Source: G963677485 sp942492855
GTDB lineage: Bacteria > Armatimonadota > HRBIN16
Reading direction: 5' to 3'
Assembly: GCA_942492855.1 (NCBI GenBank)
Contig: OW818647.1
Coordinates: 124,001 to 188,000, forward strand
DNA length: 64,000 bases
Below, in pieces: positions 1 through 9,028 of the stretch (position 1 is its first letter; each line of letters opens with the position of its first letter). The position numbers and the translations under genes are program-made. Under the pieces are notes generated by a model. That model made no database searches. It was not told where the DNA came from and saw only the letters and a program-made list of their open reading frames with translations.

Positions 1-716
1 TCCGGGTGGAAGGGCTCTGTCTACCGGGCAGGTTCCAGGATGTCAGCTTCAGTCTGAAGCGCGGCGAGATACTGGGGTTCGCTGGCCTGGTTGGCTCTGG
101 TCGCACGGAAATCGCCGAAGTGTTATTCGGGCTGCATCCTGAAGCCACAGGCAAGCTGTGGATCAATGGGAAGCCCCACCCGCTGCCCGTCTCTGTCCAG
201 GAGGCTCGTGAGTTGGGCCTTGGGCTTGCCCCTGAGGACCGCAAGCGTCACGGGCTGATACTGGGGATGAGCTGCCGGTCCAACATCACCCTGCCAATCC
301 TCGCATCTCTGTCCAACAACGGTTGGGTAGATGACGAGAAAGAAAAGAAGGTATCTGGCAGTTACTTCGACAAGATGCGGGTCAAAGCGCCCAACATGGA
401 GGTTCTGGCCGGCAGCCTTTCGGGAGGCAACCAGCAAAAGCTGGTCATCGCCCGCTGGCTGGCAGCGAACTGCGGTCTGCTGATCGTTGATGAGCCCACC
501 CGTGGGGTTGATGTGGGTGCTAAAGCCGAAATCCATGGTCTGCTCGATGAACTGGCGTGCTCAGGCTCAGGACTGATGCTCATCTCCAGCGAGCTGCCGG
601 AGCTGCTGATGCTTTCACACCGTGTGGTCGTGATGCGCGAAGGCAAGATGATGGGTGTGTTGACGCGGGAAGTGGCGACTCAAGACGCCATCCTGCGCTT
701 GATGACCGGCGTATAG
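1..716 (+). CDS. Sugar ABC transporter ATP-binding protein, C-terminal half (5' truncated by window edge)
   Basis: The reading frame is open to the first base, so the gene starts outside the window. What remains is the second nucleotide-binding domain of an RbsA/MglA/AraG-type fused sugar-import ATPase. It has the degenerate second Walker A (GLVGSGRTE), the signature LSGGNQQK, Walker B LLIVDEPTRGVDVG, and a terminal H-loop region (LMLISSELPELL) followed by the usual short tail. In this family two tandem ABC domains energise a membrane permease that takes up monosaccharides such as ribose, galactose or xylose. The substrate cannot be told from this half. A strong hairpin follows the stop codon. 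Confidence 0.93.
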   Translation, partial: RVEGLCLPGRFQDVSFSLKRGEILGFAGLVGSGRTEIAEVLFGLHPEATGKLWINGKPHPLPVSVQEARELGLGLAPEDRKRHGLILGMSCRSNITLPILASLSNNGWVDDEKEKKVSGSYFDKMRVKAPNMEVLAGSLSGGNQQKLVIARWLAANCGLLIVDEPTRGVDVGAKAEIHGLLDELACSGSGLMLISSELPELLMLSHRVVVMREGKMMGVLTREVATQDAILRLMTGV

Positions 717-730
717 GACAACTATCCGAA

Positions 731-776
731 ACAACGGGGCCGAACCGAAGATGATCTTCGGTTCGGCCCCTGTTGT
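731..776. terminator. Bidirectional hairpin terminator
   Basis: A 17-bp perfect stem (736-752 with 754-770), extendable through flanking acaac/gttgt bases, lies between the convergent ends of the sugar ABC ATPase and the ABC-2 ATPase. There is no long T-tract on either side, but position and stem strength fit a shared transcription terminator. Confidence 0.75.
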
Positions 777-857
777 TATTACGGATTGTATCGGACGAAA
801 CGACACCGCCCCGGTTAAGAGAAAACCGGCGTGGAGGATCCGTGTAGGAATGGGACC

Positions 858-1601
858 TCACCCGCCCCCGCGCGCGAAGCTGACATACTCGTTGATGGTG
901 CCCTCAGGTGCTCCATCGGCTGTCACACGCCCCTCACGCATCCACACGCAGCGTGTCGCCACCTCACGCACCTGGTGCATGTCGTGTGACACCAGAATGA
1001 TGGCACAGTTCTGCTCTTGGAACTGCCGAATCTTCTTGATACACTTTTGCTGAAACGACTCGTCACCCACGGCGAGAGCCTCATCGATCAACAACACATC
1101 CGGTTGAGTATGCACCGCCACCGAGAAGCCCAGCCGAAGCACCATCCCGCTGCTGTAACTGTGCACAGGAGCATCGATAAACCGGTCCAGCTCCGAAAAG
1201 GCGATGATGTCCGCCAGTCGTTCCTGAACCTCAGCTCGGGTGAGTCCCAAAATGATGCCGTTGAAGGTGATGTTCTCCAGCCCAGTCAGGTCTGGATGAA
1301 ATCCCACGCCCAGTTGCAGCAGAGGGGCCACGCGTCCGGCGCAGACCACCGAGCCGCTGGTGGGTATCAGCACCTTGGCGATGATACCCAGCAAGGTGCT
1401 CTTACCGCTGCCATTGCTGCCCAGCAGAGCCACCGTCTCGCCTGGAGAAACCGTCAGGTTGACGTCATCCAGCGCACGGAACCGCTCTACCCGCGTGCGA
1501 TACCTGAGTATGCTCAGCAAGATGCCTTTCAGCGAGCCGCTCGCCGCATGCTGGAGGTTGAACTCCTTGGTTAGGTGATCGATAATCAGGGGTGTGCTCA
1601 T
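858..1601 (-). CDS. ABC-2 type polysaccharide/O-antigen export ATP-binding protein (Wzt/TagH-like)
   Basis: 247-residue ATPase of the family that exports O-antigen, teichoic acid or capsular polysaccharide with an ABC-2 permease. Motifs in order are Walker A LLGSNGSGKST, Q-loop region PLLQLGVGFHPDLTGLENI, signature YSSGMVLRLGFSVAV, Walker B DVLLIDEALAVGD and H-loop ILVSHDMHQV. These residues and the N-terminal extension with FxALDDV are typical of Wzt/TagH. The ATG at 1601 was chosen because it overlaps the permease stop by four bases (ATGA). A longer open frame upstream is only a shadow of the permease. It lacks the C-terminal carbohydrate-binding domain seen in long Wzt proteins, so it is of the short type. 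Confidence 0.9.
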   Translation of the reverse strand: MSTPLIIDHLTKEFNLQHAASGSLKGILLSILRYRTRVERFRALDDVNLTVSPGETVALLGSNGSGKSTLLGIIAKVLIPTSGSVVCAGRVAPLLQLGVGFHPDLTGLENITFNGIILGLTRAEVQERLADIIAFSELDRFIDAPVHSYSSGMVLRLGFSVAVHTQPDVLLIDEALAVGDESFQQKCIKKIRQFQEQNCAIILVSHDMHQVREVATRCVWMREGRVTADGAPEGTINEYVSFARGGG

Positions 1602-2452
1602 AACTTCTCTGCAAACTCCCATTCCCGCGTTTTGAATAACCGATACCCCCACCACAGTGTGGCAAACGAGACCACCACAGCAACACAGATCAGCCATGGC
1701 TCTATGGGCACATTGGTGATGTGATGCTGCGTGACCGCACCGGTATCGGCATTGATGGGCGGAAGCAGGCACTTGCGGTAACAGCTCATCAGCACCGCCA
1801 TCGGATTTAGGTGATAGAGGATATACACCAGGTTGGGAGGTCCAAAAGGAAACAGCTTCGCGGTCAAGACCTGCTCGGAGAAGTAGACCACCGGCGTGAG
1901 GTAGAACAGCAGATTCAAAGCGATACTCACCACATACTTGGTGTCTTCGTAGAACACATTCAAGCACGAGATGCCCAAACACAACCCCGTGATCAGCGCC
2001 AGATGCACCACCAGCAGCAGAGGCAGCCACAGCATCGAGGGCAGCAAAGGGGCATGGACATAGGTCAGCAGATACAAGAAAAAGACGATCATCGCCAGGG
2101 CGAAATGCACCAGGTTGGCGATCACAAATGAGAGTGGCAGGATCTCACGCGGAAAGTAGACCTTCTTCACCAGGTTGATCTGCCCAATCACGGACTGCGA
2201 CGAGTCCATCAACGCCGTCTGGAAGAACATCCAGGGCAGATACGCAGCCAGCACATACGCTGAGTAGTTGGGTATCGCCATGCCCATCACCCGCTTGAAT
2301 ACGATGGTCAGCACCGCGACCGTCACCAGAGGAACGATCAGCGACCACAGGAACCCCAGCGCAGAGTTCTTGTAGCGTATCTTCAATTCCCGTATCACCA
2401 GCGTGGCCAGCAGCTCACGGTATTTGTATAGTTCCGACATCCATTTACGCAT
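1598..2452 (-). CDS. ABC-2 type polysaccharide/lipopolysaccharide export permease (Wzm-like)
   Basis: Integral membrane permease of about 284 residues with six hydrophobic segments. The N-terminal motif RELKIRYKNSALGFLWSLI is hallmark ABC-2/Wzm sequence, in which an amphipathic helix enters the first membrane span. It is translationally coupled to the downstream ATPase through a four-base overlap, so the two form one exporter for a surface glycan. Start: ATG at 2452 (MRKWMSELYKYREL) fits family N-termini. A GTG at 2506 would add 18 residues and sit only 8 bases from the divergent TPR gene. No glycosyltransferases are seen in the window, so the cargo is unknown. Confidence 0.88.
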   Translation of the reverse strand: MRKWMSELYKYRELLATLVIRELKIRYKNSALGFLWSLIVPLVTVAVLTIVFKRVMGMAIPNYSAYVLAAYLPWMFFQTALMDSSQSVIGQINLVKKVYFPREILPLSFVIANLVHFALAMIVFFLYLLTYVHAPLLPSMLWLPLLLVVHLALITGLCLGISCLNVFYEDTKYVVSIALNLLFYLTPVVYFSEQVLTAKLFPFGPPNLVYILYHLNPMAVLMSCYRKCLLPPINADTGAVTQHHITNVPIEPWLICVAVVVSFATLWWGYRLFKTREWEFAEKL

Positions 2453-2514
2453 ATCAGTATAGTGTAACAACCCTTGCTTGCAGTCGCCCGCCCGAGCTTT
2501 TGCCACAATGAATT

Positions 2515-3324
2515 ATGAGAGAGTTTTTGGCCCTGCAAGAAACGGACATATTTGATCTTAGCGAAGAAGAGGAATTACAGCCCGCATCGCGTCGGCGATG
2601 GTTCGACCCTTCGTTCTTTCCGCGCATCAAAGCCCATCAAGACCCAAAAGCTCTATTGGTTATCGATGAATACCACAAATCATTGCAACTGGAGCACCAC
2701 CGGCTTCTTGCCGCAGATAACACCCCACAGAAGAAGAGCAAACCACCGCGAACATCCCTGAAAGCACAGCGAATCGCAAAACTGGCGGAAGAGTTGCGTC
2801 AAAGTGGAGATGCCGATCTGGCGCTAGCGCAGTTTCAGCAGGCCTGTGAGGCCAGCTCCAAGAACGCCTACTACCGCTATCGTTTGGCCCAACTGCTGGT
2901 CGGCAACGGCCAACTAACCAGTGCGATCGAACAGATGATCGCCTGCGTGAAGGCAAAACCGGATGACGGGTATTACCACTTCTATCTGGGCACCTGCCTG
3001 GAGCGGGCTGGTTTATTCAATTCCTGCAGCCTTGAGATGCATCAAGCCGTGTTGTTCGAGCCGTTGAACGACTACTTCCATATGCGCCTGGCGGTTTGCC
3101 ACATGAAGCTCAACAACTATGAAAAAGCCAGCGGCCACCTTCGGCAGGCGCTGCGTATACAGCCGGAATCACAAGCCTACCACTATTTATTGGGTGACAC
3201 CTACTGCCGTATCGGGCTAACCGAAGAGGCACACGAGCACTACCAGCAGGCTGAGAAACTGTGCGGAGCCGAAGCCGACATGGTGCGCTGGGCGCGTGAG
3301 TACATCGACAGCGAGGCAGAGTAG
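2515..3324 (+). CDS. TPR-repeat protein
   Basis: 269-residue cytoplasmic protein. Residues 1-85 are polar and unrecognised, with an acidic start and a KKSKPPR basic stretch. From about residue 88 to the end there are roughly five tetratricopeptide repeats (for example LAEELRQSGDADLALAQFQQA, YHFYLGTCLERAGLFN, YHYLLGDTYCRIGLTEEAHEHY). TPR arrays act as protein-protein scaffolds. No catalytic domain or signal peptide is visible. It is divergent from the export permease with about 60 bp between them. Partner and function are unknown. Confidence 0.8.
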   Translation: MREFLALQETDIFDLSEEEELQPASRRRWFDPSFFPRIKAHQDPKALLVIDEYHKSLQLEHHRLLAADNTPQKKSKPPRTSLKAQRIAKLAEELRQSGDADLALAQFQQACEASSKNAYYRYRLAQLLVGNGQLTSAIEQMIACVKAKPDDGYYHFYLGTCLERAGLFNSCSLEMHQAVLFEPLNDYFHMRLAVCHMKLNNYEKASGHLRQALRIQPESQAYHYLLGDTYCRIGLTEEAHEHYQQAEKLCGAEADMVRWAREYIDSEAE

Positions 3325-3361
3325 CGGCCAACCCACTCTGGCAACCAATCGAGCCAGATAC

Positions 3362-3972
3362 CTAATCCGCTTTCCTCAATTTCAATATCAAATTTGCCAC
3401 AGACTGTGCATCGGGGATGTCAAAGAACCCTACCATCCCTATTGAATTTGCTGACAGGAACTCCATGCCCGTATCTGCGTGTACTCGCGCACCGGCAACG
3501 CCTAACTCTGACATGAAGACTACACACCCCGTACCTGTGCTATCGTTACTCACATTAACAGTTGGTATGATGACAAATAGAGTGAACTCATCCTCGGTTT
3601 ACGTGCTTCCACCAACGACAGTACCCTCTGGTTTGTTACCGCGTAAAATGTTCGAAGCCGCGTGGATTTCTTTATCAAAAACCGGCCAAACAGCAAAAAA
3701 AATCCAACTGCGATAAACGGCAACCCAAACAAAGGGAATATCCAGGCAATCGGGCCATTTTCATTGGATGCTATCGTCTGCGACACTACACCGACAACCC
3801 ACATCACCGAAAATCCACTGAAAAATAGACTAAATGGGATCATGAACCAGTCCGCCGGTGTGATTAGCTTTGTGGGGTCGGGTTGCCCCACCCATTGAAT
3901 GCTCTCGCCGCTCCCTAAGTATGGTTGTATCTTCTCTCGTAACATAGACAGGTCTGCGATATCGTAACTCAT
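3362..3972 (-). pseudogene. Frameshifted small membrane protein with PH-like (YAVTNQRVL) domain
   Basis: Two consecutive frames make one protein. The first (3550-3972, GTG-type overlap at its end) starts MSYDIADLSMLREKIQPYL, has two membrane spans (about residues 42-67 and 78-98), and the motif TFYAVTNQRVLSL typical of bacterial PH-like membrane proteins. It ends prematurely at QLLM. Reading from about 3574 in the other frame gives VIIPTVNVSNDSTGTGCVVF and a tail GFFDIPDAQSVANLI that fits the expected continuation. One missing base near 3571-3580 would restore a protein of about 203 residues. This could be a true mutation or a sequencing error. A ribosome site (GAGG) lies 8 bases before the ATG. 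Function of the family is unknown. Confidence 0.65.
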
Positions 3973-4411
3973 ATCAACACCTCGTTAAGCTTACCAGTTT
4001 ACAGGCATATATATGTTAGTCGGCCTTTAACCATTTTCCTGCGTGCGGCTCTCTCAAGCAGCACCGCCTCATTGCCCCTTCCATGCGATGCTGTGGGCAA
4101 TTTCTGGCGTGGTCTAGCAGATGGCTTACACCTAACCATGGCTCAAGACCGTGCCGTTCTGGCGGCAGGCCGTTGTTTAAGGTGGCTGGCGGATCAGACC
4201 GATCGGACGAATCAGACGAATCTAGCAATGCCGCATCGTTGCCCTCCCCTCCTCCCCTCTTCGCGTCTTCGCGTGACACCTTCGAATAAACCGCGTGTCA
4301 ACGGCAGATAGGCCAATCGGGAGATTGTCGTTCCCAGGGGCCAACTTCCGAAACGTCCTCCCCTCTTCGCGCCTTCGCGTCTTCGCGTGACACATTCCCA
4401 TCTGCTCAGGG
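3973..4411. other. Intergenic region with GA-rich interspersed repeats
   Basis: No credible gene. The stretch holds two copies of the GA/CT-rich repeat listed separately, plus short near-repeats around 4195-4222 (two tcngacgaatc words). Open frames here encode only arginine/glutamate-rich repeat translation. Confidence 0.6.
4250..4393. repeat. Two copies of CT-rich interspersed repeat (HAKTRR type)
   Basis: Copies at 4250-4279 and 4356-4393 share the words cctcccctcttcgcg and cttcgcgtgacac, about 106 bp apart. The complement translates as HAKTRR-like peptide, related in style to the larger GA-rich arrays at 49.8-54.1 kb in this window. Confidence 0.75.
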
Positions 4412-4440
4412 TTCAAACGAACACGATATCAACGTATAAT
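4412..4440 (+). promoter_or_regulatory. Sigma70-type promoter of tricorn protease gene
   Basis: TTCAAA (4412-4417), a 17-bp spacer and a perfect TATAAT (4435-4440). Transcription would start near 4447, giving a leader of about 45 bases with GGAGG at 4480-4484, seven bases before the ATG. Confidence 0.65.
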
Positions 4441-4491
4441 AAATACACACCCCAATCTTCGGATCGGGTGAGGCCATCTGGAGGAACTAAT

Positions 4492-7400
4492 ATGCCTGGA
4501 TATTACCGTTACCCAACTATAAATACCGATAAGATCGCGTTCGTGTGCGAAGACGACCTTTGGATCGTGGCCGCTGGCGGAGGCGTTGCCCGTCGCCTGA
4601 CCGCCGGAGTGGCGATGGCCACCCATCCCTGCTTTTCGCCCGATGGCAAGTGGATCGCGTTTGCTGGGCGTGAAGAGGGCCCCATTGAGATATACCTCAT
4701 CCCCTCTGAAGGCGGGCCATCACGCCGCCTGACCTATTTAGCAGCCAGCTCATTGCCGGTGGCCTGGAGTGCCGACGGTCAGTCTGTCATCTTCGCCAGC
4801 AACACAGCTCAGCCCACTCCCCGCGTCATGAACCTGTGGAGCGTACCGGTAGAGGGCGGTCAGCCCGCACATCTGCCCTACGGTAAGGCGAGCTCCATCG
4901 CCATCGGGCCCAAAGGCGAGGTGCTGCTTGGCCGCAACACGGCTGACCCCGCACGCTGGAAGCGCTACCGCGGCGGTACCGCAGGCCAGCTCTGGATCGA
5001 CACTAAGGGTGATGGCGATTTCCAAAGGTTGAACCATCTGAACACCAACTACGCCTCCCCTATGTGGATGGGCGACCGCATTGCGTTTATCTCAGACCAT
5101 GAGGGCATCGGCAACATCTACAGCGCCCAGCCTGATGGCAGCGACCTGCAGAGGGTCACTAACCAGTCGGAGTTTTACGTGCGTCAAGCCAGCACCGATG
5201 GCAGCCGCATTGTGTTCCAGTGCGGAGGCGACATCTATCTGCAAGAGCCAGGCAAGCCTGAAAAGAAGGTCGCCATTCGCTTCAACGGCCCACAAACACA
5301 GGCATCCACAAAGTATCCCAACGCAGCAGACCATCTGCACCAGCTCAGCATCCATCCCAAGGGCCACAGCCTGGCAGCGGTCACCCGCGGCAAGCTCACC
5401 GCCTTTGCCAACTGGGAGGGAGCGGTGAAGGGCATCAGCACCGTAGATGGTCAGCGTGTGCGCATGGCGTGCTGGATGCAAGAGGGCAAACGCCTGGCAT
5501 ACACCCTTGACGATGGCGAAGAGAATCTAGTCATCAAAGACATTAACGGCTGCTCCGAACCTGTGGTGATCGACACCAGTGCCTGGAGCGTCATCACCTC
5601 CATCAGTGCCTCCCCCACCGAGCCAAGACTGGCCATCACCGACGTCGCAGGACACCTGGTGCTGGTGGACGTAACCGAGGAAAGCTGCACTCTGCTGGAC
5701 CACAGCGTGTATGGCCGCATCTCGGGCGTGAGCTTCTCACCGGATGGGGCATGGATTGCCTACGACTACCAAACAGGCCCCGGCACACGCGTGATCAAAC
5801 TGGCCAATGTGGCTACGGGCGAATGCTCCCCCATCACACGCAGCGAGTTCAATGACTTCAGCCCCTCATGGGACCCCGAGGGCAAGTACCTCGCGTTTGT
5901 CTCCTACCGCGATTACAATCCCGTGTATGACAGCATTTTCTTTGATCTGAACTTCACATATGCAGGCCGGTTATATCTGGTCACGCTGAAGTCCGATACT
6001 CCCAACCCCTTCGTACCCCAACCGCCGAAAGACGAAGTCGAGAAGGAGAAGAAGGAGGAAGAAAAGAAGGAAGAGGAGAAACCCGCAGACAGTACGGCGG
6101 AAGAGCCGAAAAAGGACGAGAAGCCTGCCGAAGACAAGAAGAAGCCCACTCCTGTCGAGATCGAACTAGAGGGCATCCAAAGCCGCGTCCTCGCCTTCCC
6201 TGTGCCCGAAGCCCGCTACCACGGCTGCATCGCCACCAAAGGCAAGCTGCTGGGTATAGAGGCCCCTCCACGCGGCGCGCTCAGCACCGAGCCCTCCAAG
6301 ATGGTGGTGAGTGTTTTCAGCTTCGAGAACATGAAGCACGAGGTGCTGATACGCAACGTCGAACGCCTGTTTGCCAGCGAGAACAACGAGTGGATGGGCA
6401 TCGTTCAGGACCGCAGGCTGCGCATATTGAAGTCTGGCAACAAGCCGGACGACAACGCACCGCAGAATGCATGCAAACAGAGCGGCTTGATTGATCTGGG
6501 CCGTATCGCGCTCAGCGTCTCCCCCAGATCGGAATGGAAGCAGATTTACCGTGAAGCGTGGCGCATGCAGAGGGAGCGGTTCTGGACAAATAACATGTCT
6601 GGTGTCGACTGGGTGAAGATCTACCACCGTTACCTTCCGCTGCTGGATCGCATCGCGACCCGTGCGGAGCTCAGCGACCTGATGTGGGAGATGCAAGGCG
6701 AACTTGGCACCTCACACGCTTACGAATATGGCGGCGATTATCGCTCCTCACCCTACCAGCGAGTGGGTTGCCTGGGTGCCGACTTCACGTGGTGCGAGGA
6801 GCAGAAAGGCTACCGGCTGGAACACATCCTTCTAGGTGATAGCTGGCAAAATGCTCTGCGCTCCCCTCTTGCGACCCCTGGGACTTGCTTGGCGGAAGGT
6901 GACATCCTGATGGCAGTAAACGGGCAGCAACTTACAAAGATCATGACACCTCAGTCGGCGCTTCTCAACCTGGCCGAGACCGAAGTGGAACTCAGTTGGA
7001 AACGTGCGTCCGACGGCAGCAGCAACAGCGTGACAGTCACTACGGCGTCCAATGACACAGCAATGCGCTACCGTGAATGGGTGGCCGAGAACCGCAGCAA
7101 GGTGCATCTCGCCACCGATGCCCAGGTTGGTTATCTGCACATCCCCGACATGATGGGGCGAGGGTTCAGCGAATTCCACCGCGGCTACCTAACCGAGCTC
7201 GATAAGCCCAGCTTGATTGTAGACCTGCGCTTCAATGGAGGCGGACATGTCAGCCCGCTGCTGCTGGAGAAGCTGCTGCGCAAGCCCATCGGCTGGGATG
7301 TACCCCGGTATGGTCAGCCAGAGACCTACCCGTACCAGAGTTACCGCGGGCCCATCGTGGCTATCACCAATGAAGAAGCGGGATCAGACGGCGATATCTT

Positions 7401-7737
7401 CAGCCACAGCTTCAAGCTGCTGAAAATCGGCACGTTGATTGGGGAGCGCACTTGGGGCGGGGTGATTGGCATCATGGGCGACCATCCGCTGGTAGACGGC
7501 ACCACGACCACTCAGCCCGAATATGCCTTCCACTTCAATGACGTCGGCTGGTCGGTAGAGAACTACGGCACCGACCCTGACATCGAAGTGATCTACCGCC
7601 CGCAAGATTATGCGGCAGGGGTCGACCCACAGTTGGATAAGGCGATAGAGGTGATTCTGCAGCAGATAGCCGAAAACCCGCCAGCCAAACCGGAGCTTAA
7701 CCCGAAACCAAACCTCGAGCTGCCTCGGCTAGGGTAG
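4492..7737 (+). CDS. tri: Tricorn protease homologue
   Basis: 1081-residue cytoplasmic serine protease of the tricorn family, which degrades oligopeptides released by larger proteases. The N-terminal half is two beta-propellers made of PD40-type blades (FSPDGKWIAFAGREEG, FSPDGAWIAYDYQTG). A Lys/Glu-rich linker (about residues 505-555) follows, then the C1 helical domain, a PDZ domain and an S41-type catalytic core. Catalytic residues are visible: Ser741-His742 (GTSHAY), Ser965 in AGSDGD, and Glu1023 in VENYG. These sit at or within a few positions of the Thermoplasma enzyme (S745, H746, S965, E1023). Asp966 follows the nucleophile. The ATG has GGAGG seven bases upstream; earlier in-frame codons are repeat sequence. 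A hairpin terminator follows. Confidence 0.95.
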   Translation: MPGYYRYPTINTDKIAFVCEDDLWIVAAGGGVARRLTAGVAMATHPCFSPDGKWIAFAGREEGPIEIYLIPSEGGPSRRLTYLAASSLPVAWSADGQSVIFASNTAQPTPRVMNLWSVPVEGGQPAHLPYGKASSIAIGPKGEVLLGRNTADPARWKRYRGGTAGQLWIDTKGDGDFQRLNHLNTNYASPMWMGDRIAFISDHEGIGNIYSAQPDGSDLQRVTNQSEFYVRQASTDGSRIVFQCGGDIYLQEPGKPEKKVAIRFNGPQTQASTKYPNAADHLHQLSIHPKGHSLAAVTRGKLTAFANWEGAVKGISTVDGQRVRMACWMQEGKRLAYTLDDGEENLVIKDINGCSEPVVIDTSAWSVITSISASPTEPRLAITDVAGHLVLVDVTEESCTLLDHSVYGRISGVSFSPDGAWIAYDYQTGPGTRVIKLANVATGECSPITRSEFNDFSPSWDPEGKYLAFVSYRDYNPVYDSIFFDLNFTYAGRLYLVTLKSDTPNPFVPQPPKDEVEKEKKEEEKKEEEKPADSTAEEPKKDEKPAEDKKKPTPVEIELEGIQSRVLAFPVPEARYHGCIATKGKLLGIEAPPRGALSTEPSKMVVSVFSFENMKHEVLIRNVERLFASENNEWMGIVQDRRLRILKSGNKPDDNAPQNACKQSGLIDLGRIALSVSPRSEWKQIYREAWRMQRERFWTNNMSGVDWVKIYHRYLPLLDRIATRAELSDLMWEMQGELGTSHAYEYGGDYRSSPYQRVGCLGADFTWCEEQKGYRLEHILLGDSWQNALRSPLATPGTCLAEGDILMAVNGQQLTKIMTPQSALLNLAETEVELSWKRASDGSSNSVTVTTASNDTAMRYREWVAENRSKVHLATDAQVGYLHIPDMMGRGFSEFHRGYLTELDKPSLIVDLRFNGGGHVSPLLLEKLLRKPIGWDVPRYGQPETYPYQSYRGPIVAITNEEAGSDGDIFSHSFKLLKIGTLIGERTWGGVIGIMGDHPLVDGTTTTQPEYAFHFNDVGWSVENYGTDPDIEVIYRPQDYAAGVDPQLDKAIEVILQQIAENPPAKPELNPKPNLELPRLG

Positions 7738-7751
7738 CTGACAAACCAGAA

Positions 7752-7784
7752 ATCGGACGGATCCGACGGATCCGTCCGATTTTT
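7752..7784 (+). terminator. Rho-independent terminator after tricorn gene
   Basis: A 12-bp perfect stem (7752-7763 with 7769-7780), 5-base loop cgacg, followed by TTTTT. It lies 15 bases after the tricorn stop and before the convergent end of mtlD. Confidence 0.9.
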
Positions 7785-7795
7785 ATGAATCCTGT

Positions 7796-8950
7796 TTACT
7801 TCTGGCTCAATAGCTCCAGAATCGCCTGTCCGGCAGGCTCAGTCGCGCGGATCCCACACTGCCGCTCCAGCACCGCGGCGGCACCCTCGGCTGTTATCTG
7901 CGTCTGCAGTTGCTGCGCGCTTTCGTCATCGGCGGGGGCGAAACGCATCGCCGCGGCGATGGTGCGGTAAAACGCCACCGGGTGCTTTCCCTCGCGTTCC
8001 AGCAGACGCATGGCACCCACTAAACGGTCATTGGGTCGGAGTTTGCGCAACGGGTCACGCCCCACCCGCCCCACAGAGTCGCCCAACTGCTTGTTGCAGA
8101 ACCGGCCAAGCAGGTCGTCCAGGTAGGCCTGCTGGTCCTCGGGAGTGAAGCCGTGATGGGCCACAAGCACCCGGCCGACCATATCCATCGCCTGGCGCAC
8201 GATCTCATTGATCTCACGATCCTGAACACACTGCCAGATAAACTCATACCCTTTGGGATACCCAAGATAGGCGCACATGGCGTGCGAGGCGTTGTGGATA
8301 TACAGCTTGCGCTCCTCGTGGCCTTGAAACGCCATGGACGGCTCAACGCCTACAATCGCTGGCAACTCACCCTTAATGCGGCTGGCTTTGACCGGCAGTC
8401 TTTTATAAGCCTCCACACGCACCAGCAGAGCATCTTCTGCACGCTGCTCTTCCGTCATAACCGGCACCATCCGGCTCACCACACACAACACAAAGCCGAT
8501 CATATCTCGGCAATACTGCTGCGCTTCAAGGCTCAGGTGTTTCATCACTTCGGCTTGCAATACATCGTCGGCATCCATCTGGTTTTCCAGCACTAGAATA
8601 TTCAGGGGCAGTTGGATGCGGTTTTGAAAGCGCCGTTCAATTCCGGCGGCCAATGCGGGTGCGATGCGGGGCAGGATCATCACTCCTACCGATGTTCCGC
8701 ACACATCGGCTCCAGCGATGGCCGTGGCAATGGCATCCACATCGTGGGCCATGATGGCACTCACACCGGTCACATTCACACGCTCTGGGTTGTCCCCTAC
8801 GATGTCAATGGGATACCCACCGCGAAGGTTCAGCGCGTCAACAACCCCCGGGATGGCGTCGACGAAGCATATCTCAAAGCCGCTTTCATACAATAACTGA
8901 CCGATAAAGCCCCTGCCGATATTCCCTGCTCCAAATTGGACCGCACGCAT
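7796..8950 (-). CDS. mtlD: Mannitol-1-phosphate 5-dehydrogenase
   Basis: 384-residue NAD-dependent polyol-phosphate dehydrogenase converting mannitol 1-phosphate to fructose 6-phosphate. The N-terminal Rossmann motif is FGAGNIGRGFIG. The central active-site signature KLYIHNASHA carries the K-x4-N-x2-H catalytic triad of the long-chain mannitol dehydrogenase family. Length matches E. coli MtlD (382). The ATG at 8950 is preceded by GGAGG about 7-8 bases upstream. No phosphotransferase mannitol transporter is nearby, so mannitol 1-phosphate may come from fructose 6-phosphate reduction or another uptake route. Confidence 0.93.
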   Translation of the reverse strand: MRAVQFGAGNIGRGFIGQLLYESGFEICFVDAIPGVVDALNLRGGYPIDIVGDNPERVNVTGVSAIMAHDVDAIATAIAGADVCGTSVGVMILPRIAPALAAGIERRFQNRIQLPLNILVLENQMDADDVLQAEVMKHLSLEAQQYCRDMIGFVLCVVSRMVPVMTEEQRAEDALLVRVEAYKRLPVKASRIKGELPAIVGVEPSMAFQGHEERKLYIHNASHAMCAYLGYPKGYEFIWQCVQDREINEIVRQAMDMVGRVLVAHHGFTPEDQQAYLDDLLGRFCNKQLGDSVGRVGRDPLRKLRPNDRLVGAMRLLEREGKHPVAFYRTIAAAMRFAPADDESAQQLQTQITAEGAAAVLERQCGIRATEPAGQAILELLSQK

Positions 8951-8965
8951 ACACTGCCACCTCCG

Positions 8966-8994
8966 CGAAAAGTGGGCCGCATCATCTGCGGCCC
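8966..8994 (-). terminator. Rho-independent terminator of the secreted-protein genes
   Basis: 8-bp stem gggccgca/tgcggccc (8974-8981 with 8987-8994), loop of five bases, followed on the minus strand by ACTTTT. It sits between the stop at 9029 and the mtlD ribosome site. Confidence 0.75.
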
Positions 8995-9028
8995 TGTTGT
9001 TTCATCCTATACTATTGTAACGCGAAGT

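Noticed and set aside
858..2030. Extended 390-residue form of the ABC-2 ATPase
   Set aside because: The first 143 residues are out-of-frame translation of the permease gene; the real ATG at 1601 overlaps the permease stop.
4072..4416. Short Arg/Glu-rich open frames before the tricorn gene
   Set aside because: Repeat translation (HAKTRR), no ribosome site, and overlap with the tricorn promoter.
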